A stretch of DNA of 64,000 nucleotides, taken from Takakia lepidozioides. Its lineage: Eukaryota > Streptophyta > Takakiopsida > Takakiales > Takakiaceae. This document shows, in pieces, positions 1-10,494 of this stretch (position 1 is the stretch's first letter; each line of letters begins with the position of its first letter). The stretch lies in the NCBI GenBank assembly GCA_030704615.1, contig CM060731.1:65204756-65268755 (forward strand), written 5' to 3'. A program made the translations under genes and the position numbers. The notes beneath the pieces are model-generated. The model saw nothing but the letters and a program-made list of their open reading frames with translations, ran no database searches and was not told the DNA's origin.

Positions 1-177
1 CAAGGATTCCTCGGGCTCTGACTCCTCGGATTCCTCCCGCTCTTGAGCGGCCTCGTTTTCGGAAACATGCATCGCTTCCTCAAACGGCCGCCTCGGTGAC
101 ACGTCGCCCCCATCGGGCTCACCAGGATCATCATATTTTGGGCCGTTCCGCTTTCGCTTTGGCTTGCCCGACCCCAT
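1..177 (-). CDS. Chromovirus Gag N-terminus, partial (copy 1)
   Basis: Minus-strand frame starting at ATG 177 and running off the left edge. It matches, with a few base changes, the first ~59 codons of the complete chromovirus polyprotein at 22016-26578 (same basic [12 protein letters not shown] start and acidic Glu/Ser stretch). It is the beginning of Gag of a second, more diverged copy of the same family. The start follows the primer-binding site at 219-230, as in the full copy. The rest of this element lies outside the window, so its coding state cannot be judged. Confidence 0.85.
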   Translation of the reverse strand, partial: MGSGKPKRKRNGPKYDDPGEPDGGDVSPRRPFEEAMHVSENEAAQEREESEESEPEESL

Positions 178-218
178 GATGAGGCCAATCCCAAGGACGA
201 TCACGTACTGAACTCTAA

Positions 219-230
219 GCTCTGATACCA
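219..230 (-). promoter_or_regulatory. Primer-binding site, tRNA-iMet type (chromovirus copy 1)
   Basis: On the minus strand this reads TGGTATCAGAGC, the classic plant primer site complementary to the 3' end of initiator tRNA-Met. It lies 2 bp inside the LTR edge. Confidence 0.85.
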
Positions 231-232
231 AG

Positions 233-959
233 TGTCGCGCACCTCACTTCGGTAAGCTCCCCTTCAAGTCATAGTTACTCGCATTGATGCACACGCCTAA
301 CTCCCAACCTGGCCGCCAGGCCAACTAGGAGCTTCAGCTGCTCACCGGGGCATAACGGTCCCCCTTTGATCTCCCAAAGAACCCTCCACCGATTTGGAAC
401 CAGCGGGAATTCCCTTTGGTAGTTGGCAGTCTGGAACAGCTCCCCACTTTTTGGTCGCTTTCTGGCTCGCTCGCTTACTCACTAGTTTTTGGTCACCAAC
501 GGGCTTGCACCGTTCTCGGGGTTACTTCTCCCTATATATACTTTTGTAGCTGTCCGCGGGGGTTTCACAAACAACCATGCCATTTTATGGCGAACCACCA
601 CGAAAACCCTCGACTCCCGGTGATGAGTCGCGGTGAGTCTTGGCCCACCTACCACGGCCCCTATGGACCGTGATGAGTCCCAAGACTCCCCACGACTCCC
701 ACCACGAGGTCTCCGCCCCAAGGTGAGTCCTATGTCACCCCCACTAAGTCCCGCTAAGCTACCACCACCCCTTTGTGGAGCCACCCCCACCGCATCCCGG
801 TGTGCGGGGCTCCACCTAGTGAGCACCTCCGCCTCCTTGAGTGCCTTGGGCACTCAAGGGTGCTTCAGCCCCCCGTACCTATGGCTGCCACTGCCCCCAC
901 CACAAGGGCAGCCCCTCATGTGTCTCGACCCCCTGCCCTCAAGGCAGAGGGCCGTGACA
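233..959 (-). repeat. 5' LTR of chromovirus copy 1
   Basis: 727 bp, bounded by TGTCGC and TGACA ends on the plus strand. It is clearly homologous to the 723/724 bp LTRs of the complete chromovirus at 20387 and 26634, but with scattered substitutions, so it is an older insertion. A TATA-like CTATATATAC lies near 533-542. The short open frames inside on both strands are LTR shadows. The base after the LTR begins the inverted repeat at 960, so the element went into that repeat; the matching TSD (TGGAA expected) would be beyond the left edge. Confidence 0.85.
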
Positions 960-1187
960 TGGAAATTCGGCGCCGTTTTTCCATCCGGGGAGGTTTTTAT
1001 GTCGGCCAGTTTTCGGCCTGACCCCCCGACACGACTTCCTTTGGGGGGGGGGGCAGATGGAAATTTGGCGCCGAATTTCCATCCGAGGGATGTTCTCTGT
1101 CGGACAGGTGCCGGCCTCTTCACCCGAGGCGACGTCATCCGGGCGGCCTCTGTTGGATATTCGGTGCCGAATTTCCATCCGGGGCCG
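960..1187. repeat. Left arm of ~230 bp inverted repeat (GGCGCC palindromes)
   Basis: This stretch is the reverse complement of 6838-7067 at what looks like about 90% identity (shared long blocks such as TTTTTATGTCGGCCAGTTTT). It contains three spaced copies of a near-palindrome with a GGCGCC or GGTGCC core flanked by AAATTC/GAATTT. The arm is cut on the left by the LTR of chromovirus copy 1. It could be the end of a MULE or a second copy of the right subterminal region of MULE A in opposite orientation. Confidence 0.75.
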
Positions 1188-2127
1188 TCGCTTCTTCTCT
1201 GCCATCTGAATTGCATAGTCCTCTGCCATGTCAAAAGAGTCCGCTGAAGAAATAGTTGTATCAGAATCCTCGTCCCCCCTGAGGTGTTTTAACTGTCGAA
1301 CTCTAACTGGAATTCTCTGGGGCATACAATGTTGTCCCACCATGTCTGGAAGTTTAAACTGTAAAACTTGTTGTAAGCGCTGAATCGCAAAATTGGTGAA
1401 GACCCTGAGCTCCTTGTCTGTCCAGGTGAGTGGGGTACCAATGACTTGTGAATTGTGCAAGTATTTCCATGCCTCATGTCCCTTAAAGAAAATGTCGTCA
1501 GGGCCGAATTTATGTGTTGACGAATTGTTCCAGGCCGCATGAAACCATGAACGAATTTGAGAATCCTTTTGCATCATAACTTTTGCCTCATATAGGTACA
1601 TATGAGGTGGCACTGAAGGTAAGACCCAATGATCCCCACTGGAATAACTCATAAAGCGCGTTTGCATCTTCTGCTGCTCAATGTGATAACGTACCAGAAA
1701 ACAAGCAGCGTAGTATAACCCGCAGCCCATGACAATACTTGCTACCTCTTTGGTCTTGGTATAAGTGAATCCATGTACAACTTGGAAGGCAATTAATTCC
1801 TTCAACATGGTACTTGCCTCATGCCAGTACTGTGCAAAGTGATGATCCTCAATTGGTCGATTGTTCGGAAGAACTTTAGTCCTAGTGGCCACTGGCAGCC
1901 AGATGCGCATGATTTGATAGTAATGTGCCAATGACTGCGGAGGACTAAATTCTTTCCAAGCCAAATCCAACACAATGAGAATTTGGTTGAAGGGCATAAT
2001 CATAGCCCTACTATACTCCCGTGCAGCTGGAGTTTTAGGTGGGTTAAGCAGCATTCCCCCATACCTCAGGCTGTGGTGGTTGTGGTGTGGCTGTAGTAAC
2101 AACAGGGTCAGCTACTGGCACAGTGAG
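1188..2127 (-). pseudogene. Fragment of Tat-like element 3' ORF
   Basis: Read on the minus strand this is homologous to the C-terminal half of the 3' ORF of the element at 8901-29174, that is to the joined 20090-20386 and 27363-27960. Shared blocks include MIMPFNQI, LAWKEFSPPQS, YYQIMRIWLPVATRTKVLPN, SYSSGDHWVLPSVPPHMYLY and LPDMVGQHCMPQ. It lacks the flanking LTRs and the rest of the element, ending at 1188 against the inverted repeat and at ~2127 against the left end of MULE A. It shows the uninterrupted version of the ORF that the chromovirus broke. Function of the protein is not known. It may have been picked up by a transposon or be a deletion remnant. Confidence 0.8.
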
Positions 2128-2128
2128 G

Positions 2129-2450
2129 TTAGCTATTTCATGAGCATGAGCGGCATGAGCGGAGTAGTAAGACAATCGGTTTTCATGAGCAGAAGTACAA
2201 ATTTCGAAAATAAAAAAACAATTAAAAAACATTAATTTAATGCAATGTGTCAGGAAAAAAAAAATATTATTCGGCCCCTTGAAGGGAAAATTGTAGTTTT
2301 GACAGTTGTGCTCATGATATTTCGTCTTCCGCTCATGCCAATTCCCAGCGACATGTGCAAATATGGCGCCGAATTTCGCGGTAATAGGGTCTGTAACCTG
2401 AAAAAACGTCGACGTATTTCACGGTGTTAGGTCTCTCTGGCAAAAAATGG
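2129..2450. repeat. Left terminus of MULE A, CATGAGC iterons
   Basis: Begins GTTAGCTATTTCATGAGC, followed by further CATGAGC copies. The same opening is seen at 33041 (MULE B), 39783 (MULE D) and, inverted, at 57114 (right end of D). The homology of the host fragment 1188-2127 stops exactly here, which supports this being an element end. Subterminal GGCGCCGAAT-type motifs begin at ~2366. No matching right end (GAAATAGTAAAC) was found for A. Confidence 0.65.
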
Positions 2451-2519
2451 TGCCGAATTCCGCGGCTATAGGTCCCCTCATGACAGGTAATTCGGCGCCA
2501 TTTTTCGAGTGCATGTTCG

Positions 2520-2800
2520 GACTTAGCCAGTTTTCGGCACAAAATAGGGAAATTCGGCGCCATTTTTCCAGACACTGTACCAGTGCATTTTGGGACTTAG
2601 CCAGTTTTCGGCCCAAAAAAGAGAAATTCGGCGCCATTTTTCCGGACACGGTACCAGTGCATGTTGGGACTTAGCCAGTTTTCGGTCCAAAAAAGAGAAA
2701 TTCGGCGCCATTTTCCCAGACACAGGTACCAGTGCATGTTGGGACTTAGCCAGTTTTCGGCCCCAAAAAGAGAAATTCGGCGCCATTTTTCCAGAAATGG
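2520..2800. repeat. ~74 bp tandem repeat with GGCGCC motif, four units
   Basis: Four head-to-tail units of about 74 bp, each containing ACTTAGCCAGTTTTCGG, a GAAATTCGGCGCCATTTTTCC block and ACCAGTGCAT. A partial unit precedes at ~2480. The short open frames here are artefacts of the repeat. It lies just downstream of the 3' end of the MULE A transposase gene, as subterminal iterons do in MULEs. Confidence 0.85.
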
Positions 2801-2949
2801 CCCCACAACTGCTTCTGTTGGATCTCAGTTTGAATGGAATATTGCCTCATTCCAGGAGTTTTGGGGTGCATTTCATTACACTGCAAAAAAAAATCTGATA
2901 CAGCAAAATGCAATTGAAAATATCCATATGGAGGATTCCCTTTGCCCCA

Positions 2950-5900
2950 TCAATGATTTCTGGAATCCCTAAGGAGGAGTTTGTGCAGCTCGTTCACGCT
3001 CAATGCCGGTGCATGAATAAAGTCATCAATAGTCACGTTCATCCTCAACCTCTTCAGGTAAATGTAATACAGATGCTTGCACGGATAATACTTCGAACCC
3101 TTCTTTGCTTCCATCAACGAGAAGTCCGTACAATTGCAAGTCGGCTCCACTCCAATCGTAATTGTGTATACATCGTCGCGTACAGCCGAGCCGGCCGTTG
3201 CCATCCGATACACACGCCCAAGGCCGGGTGGGGGTACGTCCACGGAGCTCTGAATAGTGCAAGTCATCCCAAGAGCATTGGCAATCCGAGTCTCATTCAA
3301 CTTGTTGGGAGGGTGTCGTCTCTTCACTCTTCCGAATCGCATTGTGGGATGTGCAGAATTGTCCAATCCGTCTCTATTGGACCGAGCAGTCTGCAATGGC
3401 TGGGTCTGAGGAACCAGAAATGCGTGGGCCGGGATGTCTGTGCGTTGCACCATTCGAAATCCTGCTGCAGATAGAGCATCCGCCTCATTCTGAGAGAGGC
3501 TGCAACCCGGTGCAACAGGCCAGACGCCCGGAGGCTCCGGCATTCCCTGAATCCCGTACTTGGGCTTGCCAAATACACAGGTCATTATGTCGTGCCTACA
3601 GAACCAAAATGTCTGCGTTGTGGCGTGAGCAAATGTGCGAGTCAAAAATCTGCTGCTAAAACAAGGTGCAGGTACAGCACCGTGTGGGTTCTTCCGAATC
3701 ATCTCACCACAGCGTGCTCTTGTATCCACCGGGATGGCGCAGCACTTCCCTCGAAATGCCGGCAATGTCCTCGCAATTCTCCACTGTGACTCCGACACTC
3801 TTGTCTCCACAATGGGAATGTTGTACTGCTTTCCTACAGATGGCTCGTTATGTTGCCGGGGCACGCGCCCTGTGCTAAAAGGAGATGGCGATCTTGAACG
3901 TGCAGGACTTGCGGTGCTCGACGAGACCTCCTCGGGCAACATCACCGGACCACAAGGGAGCGTGCGAATATTCTTGTCAGCTCGCCATGAATCCTCTTCT
4001 CCGCCAGGTGCCTCGTCAAGTCTTCGTCTCACTGGATGGGTATGAACATCTCCTTCCAAATGTTGGCCTCTTCGAAGCAATGACGTGTCCCGAAGGCCCT
4101 CTCGCAAGGCCGCCGCCCACTTCCGAGGATTCTTGGATCTAGAGGCAGTCCACATCAGCATTTCTTGCCTGTCGGGCCCCAAGCCCCACTGTTTCCCTTT
4201 CAAGAACTCGTTGTACCTGCATTGCTGCATAATTGACCTCACAATGTCCTCCGTTGTGGCAGTGAGGATGTCCACCAGATGCGCCGCAGAGGAGGCACGC
4301 CAGGAAGAGTGCACTGATTCGGCCATGTTTGTCGTGGGCATGTCGGTGTCGGAGTCGAGACACATTTCCTGCATAAGCACATGTTGAGGTTACACGCAAG
4401 TTACAAATATGGCCAAGAATAATATTCAACGGGACGCGAATTCGTGCAACTCACCTCCCGCATATAGTCGCCGAACTGGAGGAAACGATAATGCCACCAT
4501 GCTAGCCAACTGACCATTGCTCCCTCGTCTGATTTCCTTACAGCACCTGACGATGTCCACCAAGCCAGTATACATGCAAACTGTGTCTCTGCATCATCCA
4601 AGGTGGGAGCGCGTTTCCACGCAAGGCACATGGAACGGTGCTCCTCTCTGAAATCTGGCGCCACGAGCCTGGTTGTGTACTGCGAAAGGCTCTGCAAAAA
4701 TGGAACCCACAAGATCTCTCCTTGCCTTCCATGGGAACATTGGGGTCTTGCCCGTACACCCTTCGGATGGCAGCCCAATTTGCTTGTGCGTTGTCCGCCA
4801 TGAAACCACGGAAATTGGGAGGGGGCAATCCCGCCTTGGCCATCTGTTCGTTTATTCCCTGCCAAAGAAGCATCTCCGATTGTGTGTCCTCTCCTTTCAT
4901 CTCACAAATAGCAATTGTCATTAGCATCCTGCAGTGGGTGTCGTAGACATGTGCACCCATTGTCACCCACTGGTGATTTGTAATTCGCTTGATATGGTCA
5001 AACATGACCCAACTGATTGACAAGTCCCCACTCGTCATCCTGTCGACCAGTTCGACGCCGCTGCCAGGTCCACACGTGGACATTTTGAATACGAAACAAC
5101 GATCTGCCTCAGTCCCTTGTCTGGAAACCTACTTCCATGAATGTAGTCATATCCACACCGTCGCTTCACCTCCAGAATGGAGTGCATATCCGAGCCACGC
5201 CCAATTTTCTGTTTGCATGAGACAATGTGGTTTCGGACATTCGGTGAACATACGTGGGACACCGACTCCAGCAATGCCTCCATTTCCTTCTCGTCGAGAG
5301 GAACTCTATCGGAGCCGTCTTCCGACATAATTCTGGCCAATGCCATCTTATGGGCGGCTTGGAGCTGTATCTGTTTGGGTTTGGCACCCGGTCTCAACTT
5401 AACCTCCTCCTGAACAAGTTGCTCTGCCTCGTGGGCAGCCTCCCGCGAGTTTCCCCTCGCCAATTTGTGACAATGGGAACCAACGTGTATGCAAGCTCGG
5501 GTGAGGTCAGGGAAACGGTGCAACACATAGAACTGCTTGGCATTACAAACAGACATGCAGTGTGGTGGTTCTTTGCAATGCGCACACTTAAATGTGGAGT
5601 TCGGAACCTTCTCCTGAGCTCGAAATGGTTGATGATCTGTGCCTGTCCAATCGGTCTCGTTCCTGTGACCTCTGGATTTAAAGTGGAAGCAAGTTGGGGA
5701 GAAACACCGCAACGCGCCCGCACAAACAACGTAGCGCACCCGCACACCATCGAGCATCTTCATGCTGGTGGTTTTGGTAACGCACCAAGGAGGACCGTCA
5801 TGTTTTTCTATCCATATCTGTCAACATTCCGGACGCCCTCAAGTAGTCCGCCCGAGGAGGGAACTCAAAGAAGATATTACCGTCGACGTCGGCGGGAAGG

Positions 5901-6541
5901 CATGTAACCGATTTAATTGCGAACTTGCTGTAGTCCAGCCCGGCCAGCTCCGACCGGTGTCCCTCCAGGTGAAGCCCTCGCAGAATTTCAAGAATAGATC
6001 GAACTGCGGTGCTCGTGCTAGGAATATGACTCCCTCCTCCACTGACGCCTATTGAGGACTTGCCTGATCTCCAGGACGACCTCGGAACTTCCATGACCTC
6101 GTTTGAGTCGGACAGGTTGTGAACAACCCGGTTCTCGCTCGTCTTCATGGATGGGTTTGGCTCTGGATTTACTTCGTTGCGGACTTCTCTCTTTGAGGTA
6201 GCCACTCTCTGATTCGCGGATTGTTTCGTGGAAGGCGCCAGGATAGAAGGTGCATTTGACGGGCAAATGAAGTCCCCAACAGCCCTGTATATGACGCTGT
6301 CCGATGGTGGAACTCGCCATTCCCTGCCATCGCCGAAATCATCGTGGAGCACAACAATACTCTCGACAACAAGGTCGTTTGAGTCCTTCATTTCCTCCTC
6401 CAAAAAAACCAACCCCGGTTTCAGGTGGTATCGAACACACAGATATTTCTCCATCACCCGGCAGATGTCCCCTCTGCACGGAAATGAAGCTCTATGCTCG
6501 TGAGAAGGGCAGTACACTGTAGCGCTCGGGTTTTCCGCCAT
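2950..6541 (-). pseudogene. MULE A transposase, frameshifted (GCM/WRKY-like finger, DDE, SWIM)
   Basis: Minus-strand homologue of the intact transposase at 43600-47115. It starts at ATG 6541 (MAENPSATVYC). In order I see a variable N-terminus, a His/Cys finger region (LRCFSPTCFHF), a DDE-like core (FDHIKR ... FMADNAQANWAAIRRVYG ... CGFHF), the TTNMAESVHSSW block that carries the catalytic Glu in MULEs, and a C-terminal SWIM finger (CNCTDF ... YPCKHLYYIYLK). An intron at about 4369-4454 (86 bp, GT/AG) sits just before the MAES block, as in copies B and C. Comparison with B shows three single-base frameshifts, near 5800 (extra T in a T-run), 5113 and 4697, so this copy is dead. Confidence 0.85.
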
Positions 6542-6837
6542 GGGAGATATGCACACAAGACTGCCAAGATGGCGTGCGGGGAAGCTCCCTGGTAGAAGGG
6601 GGATGCAGCGATGGGAAGGAATGCGGTGCCGATTTGTCCGAGCGACAAAGCCTGATCCAAATCCAGGGAGCCAACTATCTCAAAAATCCACAATCAGAGT
6701 GTTAATGAACCTTGTCTCCGGAATGCGGCCCCTGGTCTTCGCGCAATAACTGCCAACGGTATGCAGTCAGAAAGTGGGGGGCCGACCGGATGATGTCGGC
6801 TGAAGGGGAGAAGCCGGCACCGTGCCGTCACATTACT

Positions 6838-7067
6838 ACCCCCGAATGGAAATTCGGCACCCAATATCCAACAGCGGCCGCACGGATGAAGTTGTCTGGG
6901 GCAGAGATGTCGGCACCTGTCCGACAGAGAACATCCCTCGGATGGAAATTCAGCGCCGAATTTCCATTCGGATCCCCCCAAAGGAAGTCCTGTCGGGGGG
7001 TCAGGCCGAAAACTGGCCGACATAAAAACCTCCGCGGATGGAAAAACGGCGCCGAATTTCCATCCGA
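6838..7067. repeat. Right arm of ~230 bp inverted repeat
   Basis: Inverted partner of 960-1187. It carries GAAATTCAGCGCCGAATTTC and an AAACGGCGCCGAATTTCC block plus the shared CTGTCGGACAG-type spacer. It lies upstream of the 5' end of the MULE A transposase gene and is probably its right subterminal region. The stretch 6542-6837 between gene start and repeat holds nothing else I recognise. Confidence 0.75.
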
Positions 7068-7130
7068 GGCCTTTCGGATGCAGTCGGCTCGGGGGAAAGG
7101 CCGTTGTAGTGTGAATGCAGGGGAGTGACA

Positions 7131-8584
7131 TTACATCTTTAATTTACCGTTAAGACCTACATCACATAATAGGAGTGCCCGTTATCCCAACTGCAGGAGG
7201 GATGTATCCCTGCATGCAGGTAATTTCATGGGCACACTGAGCTTATGCTTTGCCAGGAGAAAAAATGGCTAAGTCATGACAGTGCGTATTTTCATCCATG
7301 CGATGAACGTTTTCATCACTGGTGCTTAACCTAAAATCACGGGTTGAGAAAAACAAAGAGGAAGATGACGGGTGACTCGTAGCAGCTGCTGCGAGCAGTG
7401 GTGTTGGCAGGGCAGCCTGTTGTTGGGAGGTTGTACCTATGCTGTGGGATTTTGCTTGGTTTAGGAAGCGGCATTAAGTGCCTCTGCTTGGTATTCTGTG
7501 TAAAGGGAAGCGGTGCCGCCTCTCTCGGAGTGATGATCAATTCCAGGAGATAGGAGCATGTAAGGAGAGCGGCGCACCACCGCTGCCGCCATTGCCTTGA
7601 AGATGACAGTTATGGGCAGATGAGCAAGCAAGGAAAACGGCCAGCTGCTGGAAGCACAAGGAAGAGAGTCTGGGCACAATTAATGGGGGGGATAAAACAT
7701 GTGGAGTGTTGGCTGTATGGCATCTCACGTTCTCTGTCATCAAGCTTCTAGCTGCTTTTGTGTCTTCTTGTTATAGGACCAAGTCGATTCGTAAGAAGGA
7801 ATTGCATAGAGCAATTTAGTGGGCAAGCCACAGGATGTTCCAAGGGATGAAGAGGAGCCATCATGGCATGATAAAGACTAGAATCAAGACAAGGAGAGAA
7901 GGTTGAAGTGGCTGTTGACAGGCGATGGCGAGGTGCCACCTTGACAGGCAGACCCACCGCTTCACTAGAGGATAAAAACAGATAAGTCTGTGGACTGTGG
8001 GCCTTTTTTGGTGGAAACTTAGAAATTGCTTTTGGTAGATTTAGGACTGCATCTTGGTAGAAGAGAAAAGGTGGAGACATGTGATAGAGGAAAAGGTTTT
8101 TGGAAATGGAATGGAGACTCTGGACTTCAAACCAGAACATGGAAAGGATGGATGCACCTGATGTTGTGGTGTCAGTAAGAGAAATGAGTGAAGAGAGAGA
8201 GAGAGAGAGAGACTGTTTGTCACTGAAATCAGAATGGTCACTGTTGTCTTCATATTTGAATCTTGTTTCACTGCTTGCATCACAGAAAAGATCACGCCAA
8301 CACTGTTGGCGCCGTGATCATAGGGCCAGGCTGTTGTATAGAAGTAGAACCGAGAGCAACAACAATTCAAAAACTTCCCATCCATGTCTTCTCTTCCGCT
8401 GCGGCGTGGATGAGGATTCCGTAAACTCTGATCACGAACGAACTTGAAGGAAAACCCATATAGTCGTGTGACGATGGTTGGACAGAGTAAGAACGCTCCT
8501 TTCCTTTGCTGGGCACAATCAACTGGGGGGAGGGGAGGACCACAGCTTTAGGATTAACCAGAAGGGGATTCACGCCCCTTCTTT
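7131..8584 (+). repeat. Probable LTR/5' region of element 3 (ends not resolved)
   Basis: No credible coding frame. Because a tRNA-iMet primer site sits at 8585 and element 3 gag follows downstream, this stretch should contain the 5' LTR. Its left limit cannot be fixed, since no matching 3' LTR was found in the window. Notable contents are two similar purine-rich blocks preceded by TGGGCACAATYAA (about 7671-7700 and 8510-8540) and a short GA microsatellite near 8190-8212. Confidence 0.45.
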
Positions 8585-8596
8585 TGGTATCAGAGC
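8585..8596 (+). promoter_or_regulatory. Primer-binding site, tRNA-iMet type (element 3)
   Basis: TGGTATCAGAGC on the plus strand, complementary to initiator tRNA-Met. It marks the 5' end of the internal region of the retroelement whose gag begins at 29315, after removal of the inserted 8901-29174 element. Confidence 0.75.
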
Positions 8597-8640
8597 TTCG
8601 TTAAATCTTGATTTCTACTAGCTAGGGATCTTGACTGGTA

Positions 8641-8900
8641 ATGGATGGTTTGATGGCAGGCAGAGACCACACACTAATTTCTGATGAACCAAGCATTGGA
8701 GATGTACTGATTTGCTTCAGCAGACGCACACCAAATGCCCACGCAGACCCTTGTTTGTACTTCTTCAACCCTGCTTGGAGAATAGCTAATGGTGATTTAT
8801 GTCTTAGAGTGATACATACTGGTGGAAGAACAACCATAGCACTTTGGATAAGAGAGTTAGGAAGGTGGGAGAAGATAAATACCATGGCACGAGAGGTGAC
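8641..8900 (+). pseudogene. Leader ORF of element 3, cut by Tat-like insertion
   Basis: An ATG at 8641 opens a frame (MDGLMAGRDH...) that reaches the GTGAC target site at 8896-8900. If the inserted element and one TSD copy are ignored, the frame continues from 29175 for about 20 more codons and stops just before element 3 gag. It is a small protein of ~105 residues with no family I recognise. The continuous frame supports a clean insertion. Whether the ORF was ever translated is unknown. Confidence 0.5.
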
Positions 8901-9885
8901 TGTTAGAGGACTGTAGGGGACTTAGACACTTATACGGGATCTGTAGGGTACCCTTAATTTTTGCACAGACTGAGACAAACAAAAACCTTAGGGGTGACAG
9001 CAGCGCACTGTAGAGGGGGGTTACATAGCCCACACAGCCGACACAGCAGTCACAGCCCGTCACAGTCGTCACAGCCCACACAGCCCACACAGCCGTCACA
9101 GCCCACACAGCCCGTCACAGTCGTCACAGCCCACACAGCCCACACAGCCCGTCACAGTCGTCACAGCCACACAGCCCACACAGCCAGTCACAGCCCGGCA
9201 CAGCCACACAGCCAGTCACAGCCCGACACAGCCAAACACAGCCAGTCACCGCTTGACACAGCTGTCACGATAATAGGGAACGAAGAGTAGGACAGGGAAC
9301 GACTGTGGGGAACAACACCTGTGAAGGGAACATGTTAGTTCACATACGACGGTTAGAGAGGGAAACGGTTAGAACCGCGGATAGGAGGATAAAGGGGAGA
9401 ACGGGGAATGATGATGATCATTATTCGGGGAAGGAGGATTTGGGAGTCATACGGGAGCGGAAGTCGGTGAGCACGATGAAGGAGGAAAGAGGATTAGTAG
9501 ATGCTTGTTATATGCAAAGCTGTAGGGATATTGTAGAGGAGAATAGAGACACAATGGCTTCGGCCTGATACCTGATAAATCATAATCTGATACTTATACG
9601 ATACAATCACACTGTGTAGAGAGATCTGAGTGAAGCTGTGGATTGAATGGAGGAGTTAAGGAAACCGATAAATTGATGAAGCAAACTGATACTTAATTAT
9701 CAATGGTAAGGTAGCTAAGATGAATGCGGAAAAGGAAACAAATAGGAAACACCCCCATGATACACTAGCTGTAGGTCATGACTGATTGTTCTGCGCGGGC
9801 TGAGTACTTAGAGATTTCCAACTCTTCTATCTTGGAGTTTCCGCCTCGGATAGCGAAGGGATGGGTGAGTAAAAGCCGCGCGACA
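8901..9885 (+). repeat. 5' LTR of Tat-like element
   Basis: 985 bp, starts TGTTAGAGGA and ends CGCGACA. Contains a CACAGCC-based tandem array (about 9028-9260) whose unit order differs from the 3' LTR copy, while the flanks are nearly identical. Frames of Ser/His/Thr repeats on the plus strand here are artefacts of the array. Confidence 0.93.
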
Positions 9886-10473
9886 TTTGGCGACCATACT
9901 GGGGAACTGGGACATGAACAACCAGATGTGACAGGCATCTGGTGGGATCATGGTGGTTGGACCATTAAAGAATTTGAAGTGAATCAAATTCCCTGTGGAA
10001 CGAAGGAAGAAAGATTGTCCAAACAATTCTTTCAAAGGTTCTTGGAATTGCCAGACGGATGTAAAGAAAATATTCTTAAACGAGTGCATGATGCTGATCC
10101 AGAATGGGGTCTGGAGAAAGGAGTGATAAAGATTTATCAGGTAGCCTGTAGAGGAAGAGCACGTTGGTTACCAACATTAGTTTATGTGATAGCGTTGCTA
10201 TCCATTAAACGAGTAGAGTTTGAAGGCTGGGAAGAAAGAAAGGTGAATGTTTATACTCATATGCATGAAGAGCTTGTACTGGTAAAGAATTGGATTCCAA
10301 AGGATATTTTGTGGATCAAACTCACACCAAGAACAGCTTTTCAGACTTGTTTGCCATATGGTTATATGGTAACGGAGACTTCAAGTATAGCCAAGGGTGC
10401 ATTGAAGCTTGAAAGAAATCCAGGCATATACGAGAGATATTACAGAAGAGAGTTTTGGTTATTGCCACATTAA
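9778..10473 (+). CDS. ORF1 of Tat-like element, starts inside LTR
   Basis: A frame of 231 codons beginning at an ATG 108 bp upstream of the LTR end and continuing through the primer site into the internal region. There is no in-frame ATG between the LTR edge and about 10260, so either the N-terminus is encoded by U5 or the first exon/start is unconventional. The sequence (GIWWDHGGWTIKEFEVNQIP, then a Leu/Lys-rich region) is unfamiliar; it has no zinc knuckle or enzyme motif. It ends 21 bp before the gag ATG. It could be an N-terminal part of Gag or an accessory protein. The LTR copy at 29067 keeps the same ATG. Confidence 0.5.
   Translation: MTDCSARAEYLEISNSSILEFPPRIAKGWVSKSRATFGDHTGELGHEQPDVTGIWWDHGGWTIKEFEVNQIPCGTKEERLSKQFFQRFLELPDGCKENILKRVHDADPEWGLEKGVIKIYQVACRGRARWLPTLVYVIALLSIKRVEFEGWEERKVNVYTHMHEELVLVKNWIPKDILWIKLTPRTAFQTCLPYGYMVTETSSIAKGALKLERNPGIYERYYRREFWLLPH
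9888..9905 (+). promoter_or_regulatory. Candidate primer-binding site of Tat-like element
   Basis: TGGCGACCATACTGGGGA, 2 bp after the LTR. It has the TGGCGNC...GGGGA form seen in Tat/Athila-type elements primed by tRNA-Arg or tRNA-Asp; I cannot assign the tRNA with certainty. Confidence 0.6.
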
Positions 10474-10494
10474 AAGAAATGAAAGACATGGGAC

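Noticed and set aside
2500-2810. Regularly spaced repeats as a CRISPR array
   Set aside because: The units are ~74 bp direct tandem copies without unique spacers, in a eukaryotic transposon.
6541-6840. Further 5' exon of the MULE A transposase
   Set aside because: No GT/AG-bounded frame matching the N-terminus of copy C was found; the ATG at 6541 aligns with that of copy B.
8961-9290. Ser/His/Thr-rich open frame, repeated at 28250-28579
   Set aside because: It is a translation of the CACAGCC tandem array in the LTRs of the Tat-like element.
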